Positions 35,219-43,515 of a stretch of 45,177 nt of DNA are shown here, piece after piece (within the stretch, counting starts at the first letter, position 1; the number at the start of each line of letters is the position of its first letter). Under the pieces are notes generated by a model, which ran no database searches, was not told the origin of the DNA, and saw only the letters and a program-made list of their open reading frames with translations. The stretch spans positions 1-45,177 of the forward strand of contig CAIQIQ010000013.1 in the NCBI GenBank assembly GCA_903871935.1, in the 5' to 3' direction. Source of the DNA: an uncultured Phycisphaerales bacterium (GTDB lineage: Bacteria > Planctomycetota > Phycisphaerae > Tepidisphaerales > Tepidisphaeraceae). A program made the position numbers and the translations under genes.

Positions 35219-35289
35219 TATCTTCACCGCGCCTTCCACGATGATTTCCGCTGATTCCGCGACGACCTCGCAACCGATGGCACCAGCGC

Positions 35290-37596
35290 CTATTTGTCTG
35301 TCTTGCCCTTAAGGATGATCTCGACAAGAGCCTTCCTCGCCGCGGCATAACGCTCGCTGTCGGTGACGAGACCCGTGCTTGTGCCCTCGTTAGGCAGACC
35401 CTGGTTGAGCTTGGCGCCCGACGCGATGCTCGAGGCGATCTTCAGCGTTGCTGCGGGGTCGATCTTATAGGCGGCCGCGAGGTACTCGTAGTCGATGAAG
35501 CCTTGGCGCCAGTTGAAGAACCGGACGCCGGGAACCGGGCCGTCGAGGCCGGGGCTGCGTTTCTTGATGAAGACGTCGGTGCCGGGGTAGACGAACATGC
35601 CGACGCCGGCGCCGACCTCGCCGTATTGATTGGAGAAGTTGTACGCATCGCGGTACTCGTCAAAGGCGGGCTGATAGTCGCTCCATGCCCACATCCACCA
35701 AATGCTCGTGTCCTCGTTGAAGGCCTGCCAGCCGACGATGCGAAGGGCGGCGGAAGGATACGCCAGGCCCTGCGGGCCGTTATAGTGGACGTTGATATCG
35801 CCCTCCTTCTTCATCTCGGCGGCCTGCGCGCGGGTGCCCTGGTACATGTCGAGGGCGGGAACGTCCTTCGCGACCTGGTAGTTGGTGGTGGAGTATACCT
35901 TCACGTTGGCATGGTACTTATCGTTGAACGAGTGCACCCACGGCGCGACGATATTCATCCACTTCTTGAAGGCCTCGATTCCGCCGAAGAAGGCGTGGCT
36001 GGGCTCATCCCATGCGTACCACGCGATCATCGCGCCCGGCGCGTACTTCTCGACGATCTGCTGATACTTGAGCAGGCCCTTGTGCCAGCTCGCCTCATCA
36101 CCGTAGGGGTCGGGACCGCCAAAGGGTTTGAGGCCGCCGCCGTACATCGTGATGAAGATGACAGAGGCGGGAAGGTCGGAGCCGGGGCCCTCGTAGCCCT
36201 CCTTGCGGGTATAGATCTCGCCGCTGCTCAGACGCCACTCGCCAGCGTCGGCAAGCTGCTCGTCGGTGACGCCCGCGCCGATGCCCTTGAACATCTCGGT
36301 GTAGTTATGACGGAAGAAGCGCCGATAGGTGGCCTCCAGGTTCTGGTAGGCCGGGGTGCCCTCCTTCAGGCCGTGTTTGGCGGCCGATGGCGCGCCCCAC
36401 ATCATCGCGTTCGTGGAGGGCTTGTTGGGCAGGGCGAAGTCATAGACCGTGAGCTCGACGGGAAGAGACTTTATGGTTTTACCCGCCACGGTAACGTCCA
36501 CCTGGCCGCTGTAGAGACCGGGCTTCGCTTCCTTGGGGATGTAGGTGTCGATCCAGACGCTCTGGGTCTGGTTGGGGAAGATGGAAAAGCGTGCGCCGCC
36601 CCACTTCGCCTCGAACGGGAGCTGGATCTCTGGGATCCACTTGCCCACCATTTCCTTCGGGCCAGGTTCCATGGATGCATTCTTATCGTACTGGATGTAG
36701 CGCGAGCGGTAGAGCTGGATGTACCTGCCGACGTAGTCGTAGGGGTCGGAGGGGCGCTCGGCTTTGGAATTGTCGATCGCGACATCGCCGTTTTTCACGC
36801 CGGTGAAGACGACATTGACGTCGTTTACGCCGTCGGTGCCATCGGCTGTCTGCATGACGATCTGGAAAGGGATGATCTCATTGCGTGCGCCCGAGATAAC
36901 AACCTTGCCATCCTTCCAGACAGAGTTGCCGGCCTTAAGCGGGCTTTGCGTCTCCTGGAGGCATACGCGGTCGGAGCCGGAGATGGCGAAGATGTCTTGG
37001 ATTTTGCCGCTGCTCCACTTGGGGTCGGGCGCGGGGTCGTCGGGGTAGCGGTCGGCCATCGTCTTGTCGATGTTTACCTCCATCTGGGTGATGTGCATGC
37101 CCTTGGGAGCGCTCGTCGCGATGGCGAAACCGGTGATTTTCCCGTAGTGGCTGCCATCGGGATGTTCGGCGAAGACGGCCGAGCGGGCGCAGGACTCGGT
37201 CATGTACTTCGGGCCGTTCTTGTCGTAGGCGCGGAAGGGGAACCACTCGATCGGAATGGTGATGCCAGAGGTGGTGAAGACCTGCACGTTGGCGTAGCCC
37301 GGCTGGTACTCGTTGCCACCGGTGGCCACGATCTTGAACCACACCTGCGCGAGGTCCTTGCTGGCGATGTCGATATCAAGGCCCTTGACGGTGAACGTCG
37401 ACTGCCCGGTGATGGGGTCGGTAACGACCATCCCATCCTTTATCTGCCCGCGCTCGATCGTGATGCCAGGGGCGAGCTTTCCGTCGGAGAAGACCTTAAT
37501 CGTATCGCGGTCGGCGCCATATGCGGCCGCCGAGAGGAAAAGGAACGCTGCGACAACACACAGCACGATTCTTGCGAGCGTAGATCCTGTCTTCAT
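35290..37596 (-). CDS. secreted DUF4091 domain protein (768 aa)
   Basis: The signal peptide is residues 1-28 (MKTGSTLARIVLCVVAAFLF...AYG). An N-terminal beta-sandwich region is followed by a domain with DTYIPKEAKPGLYSGQVDVT, shared in pattern with the 612-residue DUF4091 protein (DIFVPEGQTPGDYTGTVTA). The barrel then carries MIAWYAWDEPSH near residue 528, and the C-terminal DUF4091 mark is NWRQGFIDYEYLAAAYKID. Export is expected; the glycan target is unknown. A long plus-strand frame overlaps the gene but is a composition artefact. Upstream, 97-220 bases away, lies the RAYT remnant. Confidence 0.87.
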   Translation of the reverse strand: MKTGSTLARIVLCVVAAFLFLSAAAYGADRDTIKVFSDGKLAPGITIERGQIKDGMVVTDPITGQSTFTVKGLDIDIASKDLAQVWFKIVATGGNEYQPGYANVQVFTTSGITIPIEWFPFRAYDKNGPKYMTESCARSAVFAEHPDGSHYGKITGFAIATSAPKGMHITQMEVNIDKTMADRYPDDPAPDPKWSSGKIQDIFAISGSDRVCLQETQSPLKAGNSVWKDGKVVISGARNEIIPFQIVMQTADGTDGVNDVNVVFTGVKNGDVAIDNSKAERPSDPYDYVGRYIQLYRSRYIQYDKNASMEPGPKEMVGKWIPEIQLPFEAKWGGARFSIFPNQTQSVWIDTYIPKEAKPGLYSGQVDVTVAGKTIKSLPVELTVYDFALPNKPSTNAMMWGAPSAAKHGLKEGTPAYQNLEATYRRFFRHNYTEMFKGIGAGVTDEQLADAGEWRLSSGEIYTRKEGYEGPGSDLPASVIFITMYGGGLKPFGGPDPYGDEASWHKGLLKYQQIVEKYAPGAMIAWYAWDEPSHAFFGGIEAFKKWMNIVAPWVHSFNDKYHANVKVYSTTNYQVAKDVPALDMYQGTRAQAAEMKKEGDINVHYNGPQGLAYPSAALRIVGWQAFNEDTSIWWMWAWSDYQPAFDEYRDAYNFSNQYGEVGAGVGMFVYPGTDVFIKKRSPGLDGPVPGVRFFNWRQGFIDYEYLAAAYKIDPAATLKIASSIASGAKLNQGLPNEGTSTGLVTDSERYAAARKALVEIILKGKTDK

Positions 37597-37682
37597 CTGT
37601 CACCTTCCGCGAAAAGAGAAAGAGGCAAACTCCCGAATCATCGCCAACCGCCTCGGCGAAATCTGCGATCTTTTCCGGGTTC

Positions 37683-37699
37683 GGCGGCTCTGAGCCGCC
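37683..37699. repeat. REP-like palindrome GGCGGCTC/GAGCCGCC
   Basis: A near-continuous palindrome (GGCGGCTC, T, GAGCCGCC) lies at the border of the RAYT remnant (37694-37814), upstream of the DUF4091 gene. Its position at a RAYT-derived junction makes it a good candidate for a RAYT recognition repeat. Confidence 0.55.
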
Positions 37700-37814
37700 A
37701 AGGGTCGCGAACAGTATACTCCAAAACCAGTTTCCCTGCCGTGCGGCCTATCCAGGCATCATCGCCATAGGGTCGGCTGCGGTTCTCGCTTGTGGTCAGC
37801 CGGGTGAGTTCCTT
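37694..37814 (-). pseudogene. RAYT C-terminal remnant
   Basis: The 121 bases align without gaps to 31087-31207 of the RAYT gene, with about ten mismatches by eye. Translated on the minus strand they read ELTRLTTSENRSRPYGDDAW, then IGRTAGKLVLEYTVRDPWR, the same as the RAYT C-terminus with conservative changes. The catalytic domain is absent, so it is a dead fragment. It ends 26 bases before the start of the secreted protein gene at 37841 and abuts the palindrome at 37683-37699. Confidence 0.85.
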
Positions 37815-37840
37815 AGAATATGCAGCAGGAAGGAAGGATC

Positions 37841-38962
37841 ATGTTCAGGTTATCAACTCTCGCCGTTCTGATTGCCTTTGCATCCGCCGCACTGTGCTTC
37901 GCCCAAAGTAAACCGGCCGAGCCGCAAGCATTGCCGGGCGCCAAAGCCATCAACCTGCAACTGGAAGCCGCTTCGCCGGAAGAAGCATTTGCGGAACTGG
38001 CCAGGCAGGCCGAGGTGCAGTTCAAGCCGATGGGTCAGAATCTCTGGACCAAGGCCGATCCGGTGGAGTTGAAGATTGTTAATGGCCGGTTCTGGCCGGT
38101 TTGCATCGACATGTGTCAGCAGGCCAATGTTCGCTTCAATCCAAACTTCTTCTCAGGCATCCCCAGGACAGTAGAGCTCTTTAGCGCTGATCAGGGAATG
38201 GAGCCGATCACCAAGTGCCCGTATGCAGAGACCCAGGGGTGCATCCTTGCCTTGATGAGTGCGAACCGGAGCTATTCGATCAGCTTCGCCAATCCGAATC
38301 AGACCGCAAACACCTTCGGGATTCAGGCGATGTTGCTGGCCGACCCGGGCGTGGATCTGGGCGGCAATCTTCAGGCGCTGGCCACAGAAGCGGTTGACGA
38401 GAACGGAGCTTCTTTCCTTCCACCAAACAACCAGCAGATGTTTGGAGGCGGCGGCGGTCAACCGCGATCGCTGGCCCGCCACCTCTTTCTGAATCTGGCT
38501 TACCCGGCCAACGCCGGAAAGAAGCTGGTGCGGTTGAAGGTCGACATGCGAGCCAGCATCGTCACGAAATCGGATACCCTGAGCATCGATTCGCCCATTG
38601 ATGCCGCACCGCAGAAGAAAGACCTGCCTGCCATGTCCGTGGAGGTCAAGTCCGTCAAGACCGTCGGGAACACGGTCGAGGTTCAAGTGGCGATAAACTC
38701 GAAGCGGCCGATGCAGGGCATGGAACGTCAGGACATGTGGAACTGCATATCGGCCATTGAGCTCATCGACAGCCAGGGCAACCGCTACACTCAAATGGGA
38801 TTTGGTGGATCAGGTGGCACAGCAAACTCCCTGACCTTCACGCTTCACTTTGGCAGCCCCAGCCAGACGCCAGGCAAACCGGCAAAACTCATCTGGACAC
38901 TGCCGGTTGAGACCAAGGAAATCCACCTGCCATTTGAGTTCAAAGATGTGCCAATCCCTTAG
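37841..38962 (+). CDS. secreted protein of unknown function (373 aa)
   Basis: The ATG at 37841 follows AAGGAAGGATC and starts a signal peptide (MFRLSTLAVLIAFASAALCFA). An upstream in-frame ATG at 37820 would put seven polar residues before it. The mature protein opens with INLQLEAASPEEAFAELARQ and IVNGRFWPVCIDMCQQANVR, a pattern recalling the STN/secretin-type short domain of planctomycete surface proteins. It continues with a beta-rich half (LVRLKVDMRASIVTKSDTL). I do not recognise a family. The coding region begins just after the RAYT remnant, so its promoter may have been brought or disturbed by that insertion. A bidirectional terminator follows at 38983-39011. Confidence 0.75.
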   Translation: MFRLSTLAVLIAFASAALCFAQSKPAEPQALPGAKAINLQLEAASPEEAFAELARQAEVQFKPMGQNLWTKADPVELKIVNGRFWPVCIDMCQQANVRFNPNFFSGIPRTVELFSADQGMEPITKCPYAETQGCILALMSANRSYSISFANPNQTANTFGIQAMLLADPGVDLGGNLQALATEAVDENGASFLPPNNQQMFGGGGGQPRSLARHLFLNLAYPANAGKKLVRLKVDMRASIVTKSDTLSIDSPIDAAPQKKDLPAMSVEVKSVKTVGNTVEVQVAINSKRPMQGMERQDMWNCISAIELIDSQGNRYTQMGFGGSGGTANSLTFTLHFGSPSQTPGKPAKLIWTLPVETKEIHLPFEFKDVPIP

Positions 38963-38982
38963 GCCCGGTACCCGAAACGAAA

Positions 38983-39011
38983 AACCGGATCGGCATAGCG
39001 CCGATCCGGTT
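38983..39011. terminator. bidirectional intrinsic terminator
   Basis: AACCGGATCGGC (38983-38994) pairs perfectly with GCCGATCCGGTT (39000-39011) around ATAGC. It is followed by CTTTTG on the plus strand and by TTTTTCGTTTC on the minus strand. It ends the gene at 37841-38962 and the PEP-CTERM gene at 39052-39645. A near copy is at 43461-43491. Confidence 0.88.
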
Positions 39012-39051
39012 CTTTTGATCGTGATTCTGATGGCCGATACTACAGTACTGC

Positions 39052-39645
39052 CTAGGCAGGCCGACGGCGGAGGAGCAGACCTCCCAAGACCACACTCACC
39101 ATCCCGAAGGAAACCGGTTCAGGCACCACCGTAACGTCATAGGTCGTCGTGCCAATGTCGACGGTATCGAAGGCCTCGTTCGTATAGACGGCATTGGCCA
39201 CGGTAATGTGGTATGTTCCCTGCGGAGCGTTTGCAGCTATAGCCAGCGTCAGCGTGTACAAGGGGTACGTTGCCGCAGGCTGATTAAGGGCATCAGGCGT
39301 AGACCCGCCCAGATCCGCTCCGTTTGTCGGGTTCAACTGCGGGGTGTTGGCAAATACCACCGCATTCGTGCTGCTCAGGTCCGTGAATGGGTTCGCACCG
39401 TCCACGGTTCGACCCGTGATGGTGAAAATATTGTTCTGGGAGGAGTGCAGGAGAAAGCCGATGCCCGATGCATCCTGCCCGGCATCCAGCGTCAGAACAG
39501 CATCAATGGTGATGGAGGTCCCGGGAGCAGCACTGACAGATGCCGGATCGCCAGTTGTGTCCGTAAGCGCGATGATGGCACCCGGGGAGGTACTCGCCAA
39601 CGCGGCTAAGACAGCTACACCAAGCAATCCAAGAACTCTACGCAT
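39052..39645 (-). CDS. PEP-CTERM protein with cohesin-like beta-sandwich (197 aa)
   Basis: A signal peptide (MRRVLGLLGVAVLAALASTS) leads to a beta-rich domain: SAAPGTSITIDAVLTLDAGQ, ASGIGFLLHSSQNNIFTIT, then YPLYTLTLAIAANAPQGTYH. The domain spacing (a regular strand, an early GxGFxL strand, a late G-T-Y-x-I strand) is like cohesin or related Ig-fold domains. The C-terminus is a PEP-CTERM sorting signal: VPEPVSFGMVSVVLGGLLLRRRPA in positions 172-197. Such proteins are processed by exosortase and end up in the outer surface. The ATG overlaps the last eight bases of the giant gene 39638-43357, which suggests coupled translation. A terminator follows at 38983-39011. Confidence 0.85.
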   Translation of the reverse strand: MRRVLGLLGVAVLAALASTSPGAIIALTDTTGDPASVSAAPGTSITIDAVLTLDAGQDASGIGFLLHSSQNNIFTITGRTVDGANPFTDLSSTNAVVFANTPQLNPTNGADLGGSTPDALNQPAATYPLYTLTLAIAANAPQGTYHITVANAVYTNEAFDTVDIGTTTYDVTVVPEPVSFGMVSVVLGGLLLRRRPA

Positions 39646-42600
39646 AGGTACACCTCTTCTGTTGAAGGTAGCCTAACAAAGATACAGCCGAGGTCAACGG
39701 TAAACTTCCCGAGATTAGCGGTGCGCCAAAGACCGGCAGCACCGGCGGATCCACCGGCAACGAGGAGATCGCGGACCTCGATTTGGCATAAGTGATGTCG
39801 GCAACATTGACCAGGTTGTTCCCATCGAAATCAGACCGGTAGCTGCTTGTCGTCTCCGGCAGGCTGCTGCGGCTCTTGGTCTGATTGATATCCGCCACAT
39901 TCACCTTGCCCAGGCTCCCGCCGGTGGAATCCCCCGGCAGAACATCGAAGCGGAAGGCGAAATCGCCCCCGGCCACCCCATCGCCGGAGGGGAATGTATC
40001 CGTAGCACCTGCCTGGCTGTAGCTGGTCGGGTTGGCCCATTCCCCATCCAGGATATTCCCCGCCGTATCCCTCACCGGCGATGTGCCAGTGCCGGGAAGG
40101 GCAATATAGAGCTTATCAGCACCGATGACGGCCGAGAGCGACCAAGTCGCAACATGATCGGTCGAGCTATAGGAGAAGCCCGAAACGCTGTAAGTGCCTA
40201 CTGAACCTGCAATTACGAATTGGGCCTGGGCAACCGAGACATCCTCACTAAAGGCAATGGAAATCTGATTGAGATTGCGCCAGGGCAGCGTCTGCAGTTG
40301 GGTGTCTCCCGACCCCACCGGGATGGCAAAGCCATAGGTGGAACTGGAACCACTCAGATTACCTGCCAGGAACGAGAGGAAGCCGGTAGTCCAGGCGGAG
40401 CCCTTTACATACACCCCCGTCACAGTCGGGGCGGTATCATCAACATTCGTCACACTGATCGTGAACACCTTCTCAAACCAAAGGCCGCCCTGATCCGTAC
40501 TCCGCACACGGATGCTGTAGCTGCTCTTGGTCTCATAGTCGAAGATCGCCGCCGTCTGTAGCGTGCCGCTGGAGATCGTGAACGAAGCGTTGTCGGTACT
40601 GCCGGTGCCGCCTACCAGGCTGTAGGTGAACGTGTTGCCCACATCGGGATCGGCCGTGCTGAAGCTACCCACCGCCGTCCCTGAGGGCTGATTCTCGGCA
40701 ATGCTGCTGGGCGACAAGGTGATGTCGGTCGGGGTCTGGTTGGCGGACAAGGTTGTGGCGCTGGCCGAACTGCTGTTGGCCGACTTGTCAGCTCTATTGG
40801 TGGCGCGGATGCGGAAGTAGTATGGCGTCGACGGGTTAAGCCCGGTGATCGAGGCGCTGGTCGCGTTCTGAGCGGCCGTGGTGGTCACCAGATTCTGGGT
40901 AAAGCCCGAGTCCGTCGCCCGGTCGATGGCAAAACCGGTCTCATTGGATGAATTGTCCGCCCACGTCAGGTTGATCTGCGTCGAACTGGTTGCAGTGGCC
41001 GTGAGCGTATCGGGCGCTACTCCACCCCGAATGATGCCCCCGCCAAATGTTGCCACCCAGATATCCTGAGAGTTGTACGGGTTTGTGAATACTCGCTCGG
41101 TCTGGCCAAACGGGAATGAGGGCACATCCACGATGTTGGCCGCCGAGAATCCCGGCACCGTGACATCCGGGGCATAGCGAATGCCGCCACCCTCACTGGT
41201 CAGGTACATCGCCTTGGTAGCTGCGTCGATGGTGATGGAGTCGATGGATATCGAAGCCCTTCCGGGGCTGCCGGGTAGTCCCATCTTGGTCCAGTTGACT
41301 CCGCGGTTGGTGGTGCGGTAAAGGTCGCCCAGGCCGTTGCCGGTTCCACTCCAGCCATCGTGCACCCCGGCATACCAGGTATTCTGCGTCGGGTCGGTGG
41401 GATCGATGGCCATCTCCATCGTGTACCAGTGCATGTTGGCATGTGAGCGGTCGATCCAGGTTGTCCCGCCGTCGGTGCTCACGAATACGCCACTGCTGTC
41501 GGTGAATACCTCTGGCGAGCCGGCGCGCCGGCCGGAGTAGGTGGCGACGAGCGTTCCATCATTCAGAACCTGCAGGTCGTACGGATGCCCCTGCGTTCGC
41601 GGCGGATTGGCCAGCTTGGTCCACGTGGAGGAAGCACCCAGGTTCAGGTTGCTGGTCACCCAGATGCCGCCCTTCGCGCCCGCATCGCCCGAGCCAATGC
41701 CATCCACTGCGCATGCATACATGCGATTGGCATTGTTGGGATCGAGCTGAATCCAGATGATCGGCACGCCGAAACTGTGGACATTCGCCCACGTTGCCCC
41801 CTGGTCGGCAGAAACCACCACCGCGCCGGTTTGCCAGCTCGGATTGCAGCTGGCATCGAGAAGGTGAGTGGATTGGTACATGTCATGCACGTTGCTGGTC
41901 GCACCATAGAGCTGGCCGCCGGAATAGATGGTCTTGTACAACGTGTTCACCACGACGCCGTTGTAGGTGGGATAGGACCAGGATGCCCCGCCATCCGTGC
42001 TGCGCCAGCCATCGATGTCCGTATAGCTGGCCATGATGTTGCTGGAGCTCGTCCAGGTGATGTAGTGAACACTGGTGACATTGATTCCCGAACCGTGATA
42101 GGCCTTGTGCGTCGGCGTGAACTGGCCGATCGGGTTGGAGTCCGCCTGTTGCTCATAGGTCTGATGCCAGGTGACGCCGCCATCGCTGGTCACGTGGATC
42201 CAGCCCTCCGACATGATCGCCTTGTTGGCATCGGTCTGACACACCGAGAATCCCCAGGCCGCTCCACCATAGCTCCAGTCAAAATCGCCCTGTTGCCCCT
42301 CGTAGCCCGTGGCGACGTTGGCATTAGGAACATTGGGCGTGACATCCCATTGCCGGGTGAAGAACGTGTCCGCCCACGTATCACCACCATTGCTGCTCTT
42401 GAGCACCTGCGGCCGGCCATTGGGATCGCCGCCACCGGTATAGACGATGTTGATATTGTTCTGCGCCATCGAGACAAAGTTGGGATCCTGATTCGGCGCC
42501 ACCGCCGTGATGGCAGCGGTCTTGTCAACCCAGCTCCCCCCCACATCCAGGCGATAGAGCCCGTTGTAGTTCAGGTCCGCGGGGCTGTACTCATCCCAGG

Positions 42601-43357
42601 AGGAATTGCTGGTCGTCAGTGCCAGCAGGCGCACCGTGCTGCCCTGTTTGGCGCCGGTGAAGGACATCATGTTCGTATTGGCAGGCTGTTGGGCGGCCAG
42701 AGTGAAGGTGCTCCCCCCGTTGCTGGAGATCAGGAAACCCTTATTGCTGCCGACATAGACATTGCTGCCATCGAAGAATGCTCCGACGACAAAGAGACTG
42801 CTGGAGGAATAGGCCGTGCTGAAACTCGTGCCGCCGTTGCTGGAGTAGTACAGATTGGTCCCATTGGAGACCAGGATCTTCGTCGTGGTGGACAGATCCG
42901 CCGCCATCCAAATGGCGCTTCCGGCCGACCAGCCGCTCAATGACGCCCAGGTAACGCCGCCATCGGTGCTTTTCACCGGCCCGCTGTTGGTGCTGGCGAT
43001 GTAGAGGGTATTGGGATCGCTGGTGAAGCGCACCTGCGAGAATGTGCCACCGTTCACGCCGCCAGTGCTGGCGTGGAAGTTCTGCATCTGCCAGCTATTG
43101 CCAAAGTCGCTGGAGTGATAGATGCCGCTCATGTCACAAGAGGCCCAGAGATCCTGGCCGTTGGGAGCAATAACGGGGTTTAGGGTGGCGCCGCCCCCGC
43201 CGGGACCCTCCGCCGTCCACAGCGTGGGCATGGCAAGCAGGACTCGCGGCTCCATCGGCTCAATCTGCGGCCGCGCCGTGGCGAGCCTCAAAGCCGTGGA
43301 CCGGCGCCGGGATGGATTGGGAGCCAAATGACCGATAACGGTGCGAAATGACAGCAT
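39638..43357 (-). CDS. giant surface protein: LEPR-XLL, GH74/BNR-type propeller, Fn3, cadherin-like and dockerin (1239 aa)
   Basis: GAGGAG lies before the ATG. Residues 35-42 are MEPRVLLA, the planctomycete LEPR-XLL export/sorting motif. Residues about 45-770 form repeated BNR-type blades (KSTDGGVTWASL, SSNGGTSFSTAYSS, VSTDGGTTWIDR), as in GH74 xyloglucanases or sortilin-like propellers; catalytic Asp residues cannot be fixed by eye. A fibronectin III domain is near 780-870, a cadherin-like domain (ITLSPSSIAENQPSGTAVG) near 871-972, and an Ig-like SbsA-type domain near 980-1120. A dockerin type I pair lies near 1137-1198, with the second calcium loop DFDGNNLVNVADITYAKSR. It is secreted and surface-bound, probably by docking. 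The next gene overlaps by eight bases. Confidence 0.87.
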   Translation of the reverse strand: MLSFRTVIGHLAPNPSRRRSTALRLATARPQIEPMEPRVLLAMPTLWTAEGPGGGGATLNPVIAPNGQDLWASCDMSGIYHSSDFGNSWQMQNFHASTGGVNGGTFSQVRFTSDPNTLYIASTNSGPVKSTDGGVTWASLSGWSAGSAIWMAADLSTTTKILVSNGTNLYYSSNGGTSFSTAYSSSSLFVVGAFFDGSNVYVGSNKGFLISSNGGSTFTLAAQQPANTNMMSFTGAKQGSTVRLLALTTSNSSWDEYSPADLNYNGLYRLDVGGSWVDKTAAITAVAPNQDPNFVSMAQNNINIVYTGGGDPNGRPQVLKSSNGGDTWADTFFTRQWDVTPNVPNANVATGYEGQQGDFDWSYGGAAWGFSVCQTDANKAIMSEGWIHVTSDGGVTWHQTYEQQADSNPIGQFTPTHKAYHGSGINVTSVHYITWTSSSNIMASYTDIDGWRSTDGGASWSYPTYNGVVVNTLYKTIYSGGQLYGATSNVHDMYQSTHLLDASCNPSWQTGAVVVSADQGATWANVHSFGVPIIWIQLDPNNANRMYACAVDGIGSGDAGAKGGIWVTSNLNLGASSTWTKLANPPRTQGHPYDLQVLNDGTLVATYSGRRAGSPEVFTDSSGVFVSTDGGTTWIDRSHANMHWYTMEMAIDPTDPTQNTWYAGVHDGWSGTGNGLGDLYRTTNRGVNWTKMGLPGSPGRASISIDSITIDAATKAMYLTSEGGGIRYAPDVTVPGFSAANIVDVPSFPFGQTERVFTNPYNSQDIWVATFGGGIIRGGVAPDTLTATATSSTQINLTWADNSSNETGFAIDRATDSGFTQNLVTTTAAQNATSASITGLNPSTPYYFRIRATNRADKSANSSSASATTLSANQTPTDITLSPSSIAENQPSGTAVGSFSTADPDVGNTFTYSLVGGTGSTDNASFTISSGTLQTAAIFDYETKSSYSIRVRSTDQGGLWFEKVFTISVTNVDDTAPTVTGVYVKGSAWTTGFLSFLAGNLSGSSSTYGFAIPVGSGDTQLQTLPWRNLNQISIAFSEDVSVAQAQFVIAGSVGTYSVSGFSYSSTDHVATWSLSAVIGADKLYIALPGTGTSPVRDTAGNILDGEWANPTSYSQAGATDTFPSGDGVAGGDFAFRFDVLPGDSTGGSLGKVNVADINQTKSRSSLPETTSSYRSDFDGNNLVNVADITYAKSRSAISSLPVDPPVLPVFGAPLISGSLPLTSAVSLLGYLQQKRCTYA

Positions 43358-43460
43358 CGACGTCTCCTCAACGATGACACCTGCGCCTCTACTCCCCTAT
43401 CAGCGAATTACCACGTTTTGTGCGACAAGTCTAGGTGAATACTTAAGATGCACCAACGAA

Positions 43461-43491
43461 GAACCGGATCGACATAGCGTCGATCCGGTTC
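43461..43491. terminator. hairpin terminator, near copy of 38983-39011
   Basis: GAACCGGATCGAC (43461-43473) pairs perfectly with GTCGATCCGGTTC (43479-43491) around ATAGC, followed by TCTTT on the plus strand. On the minus strand, where the PEP-CTERM gene ends, the tail is only TTCG, so it is a weaker terminator there. Sequence beyond the stem (ATCGTGATTC) also matches the other copy. Confidence 0.75.
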
Positions 43492-43515
43492 TCTTTATCG
43501 TGATTCAATTCGCGG

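Noticed and set aside
35503..37770. Plus-strand open frame of 755 codons opposite the 768-residue DUF4091 gene
   Set aside because: It is the antisense of a well-supported secreted protein. It lacks a signal, motif or ribosome site, and comes from GC-rich third-position bias.
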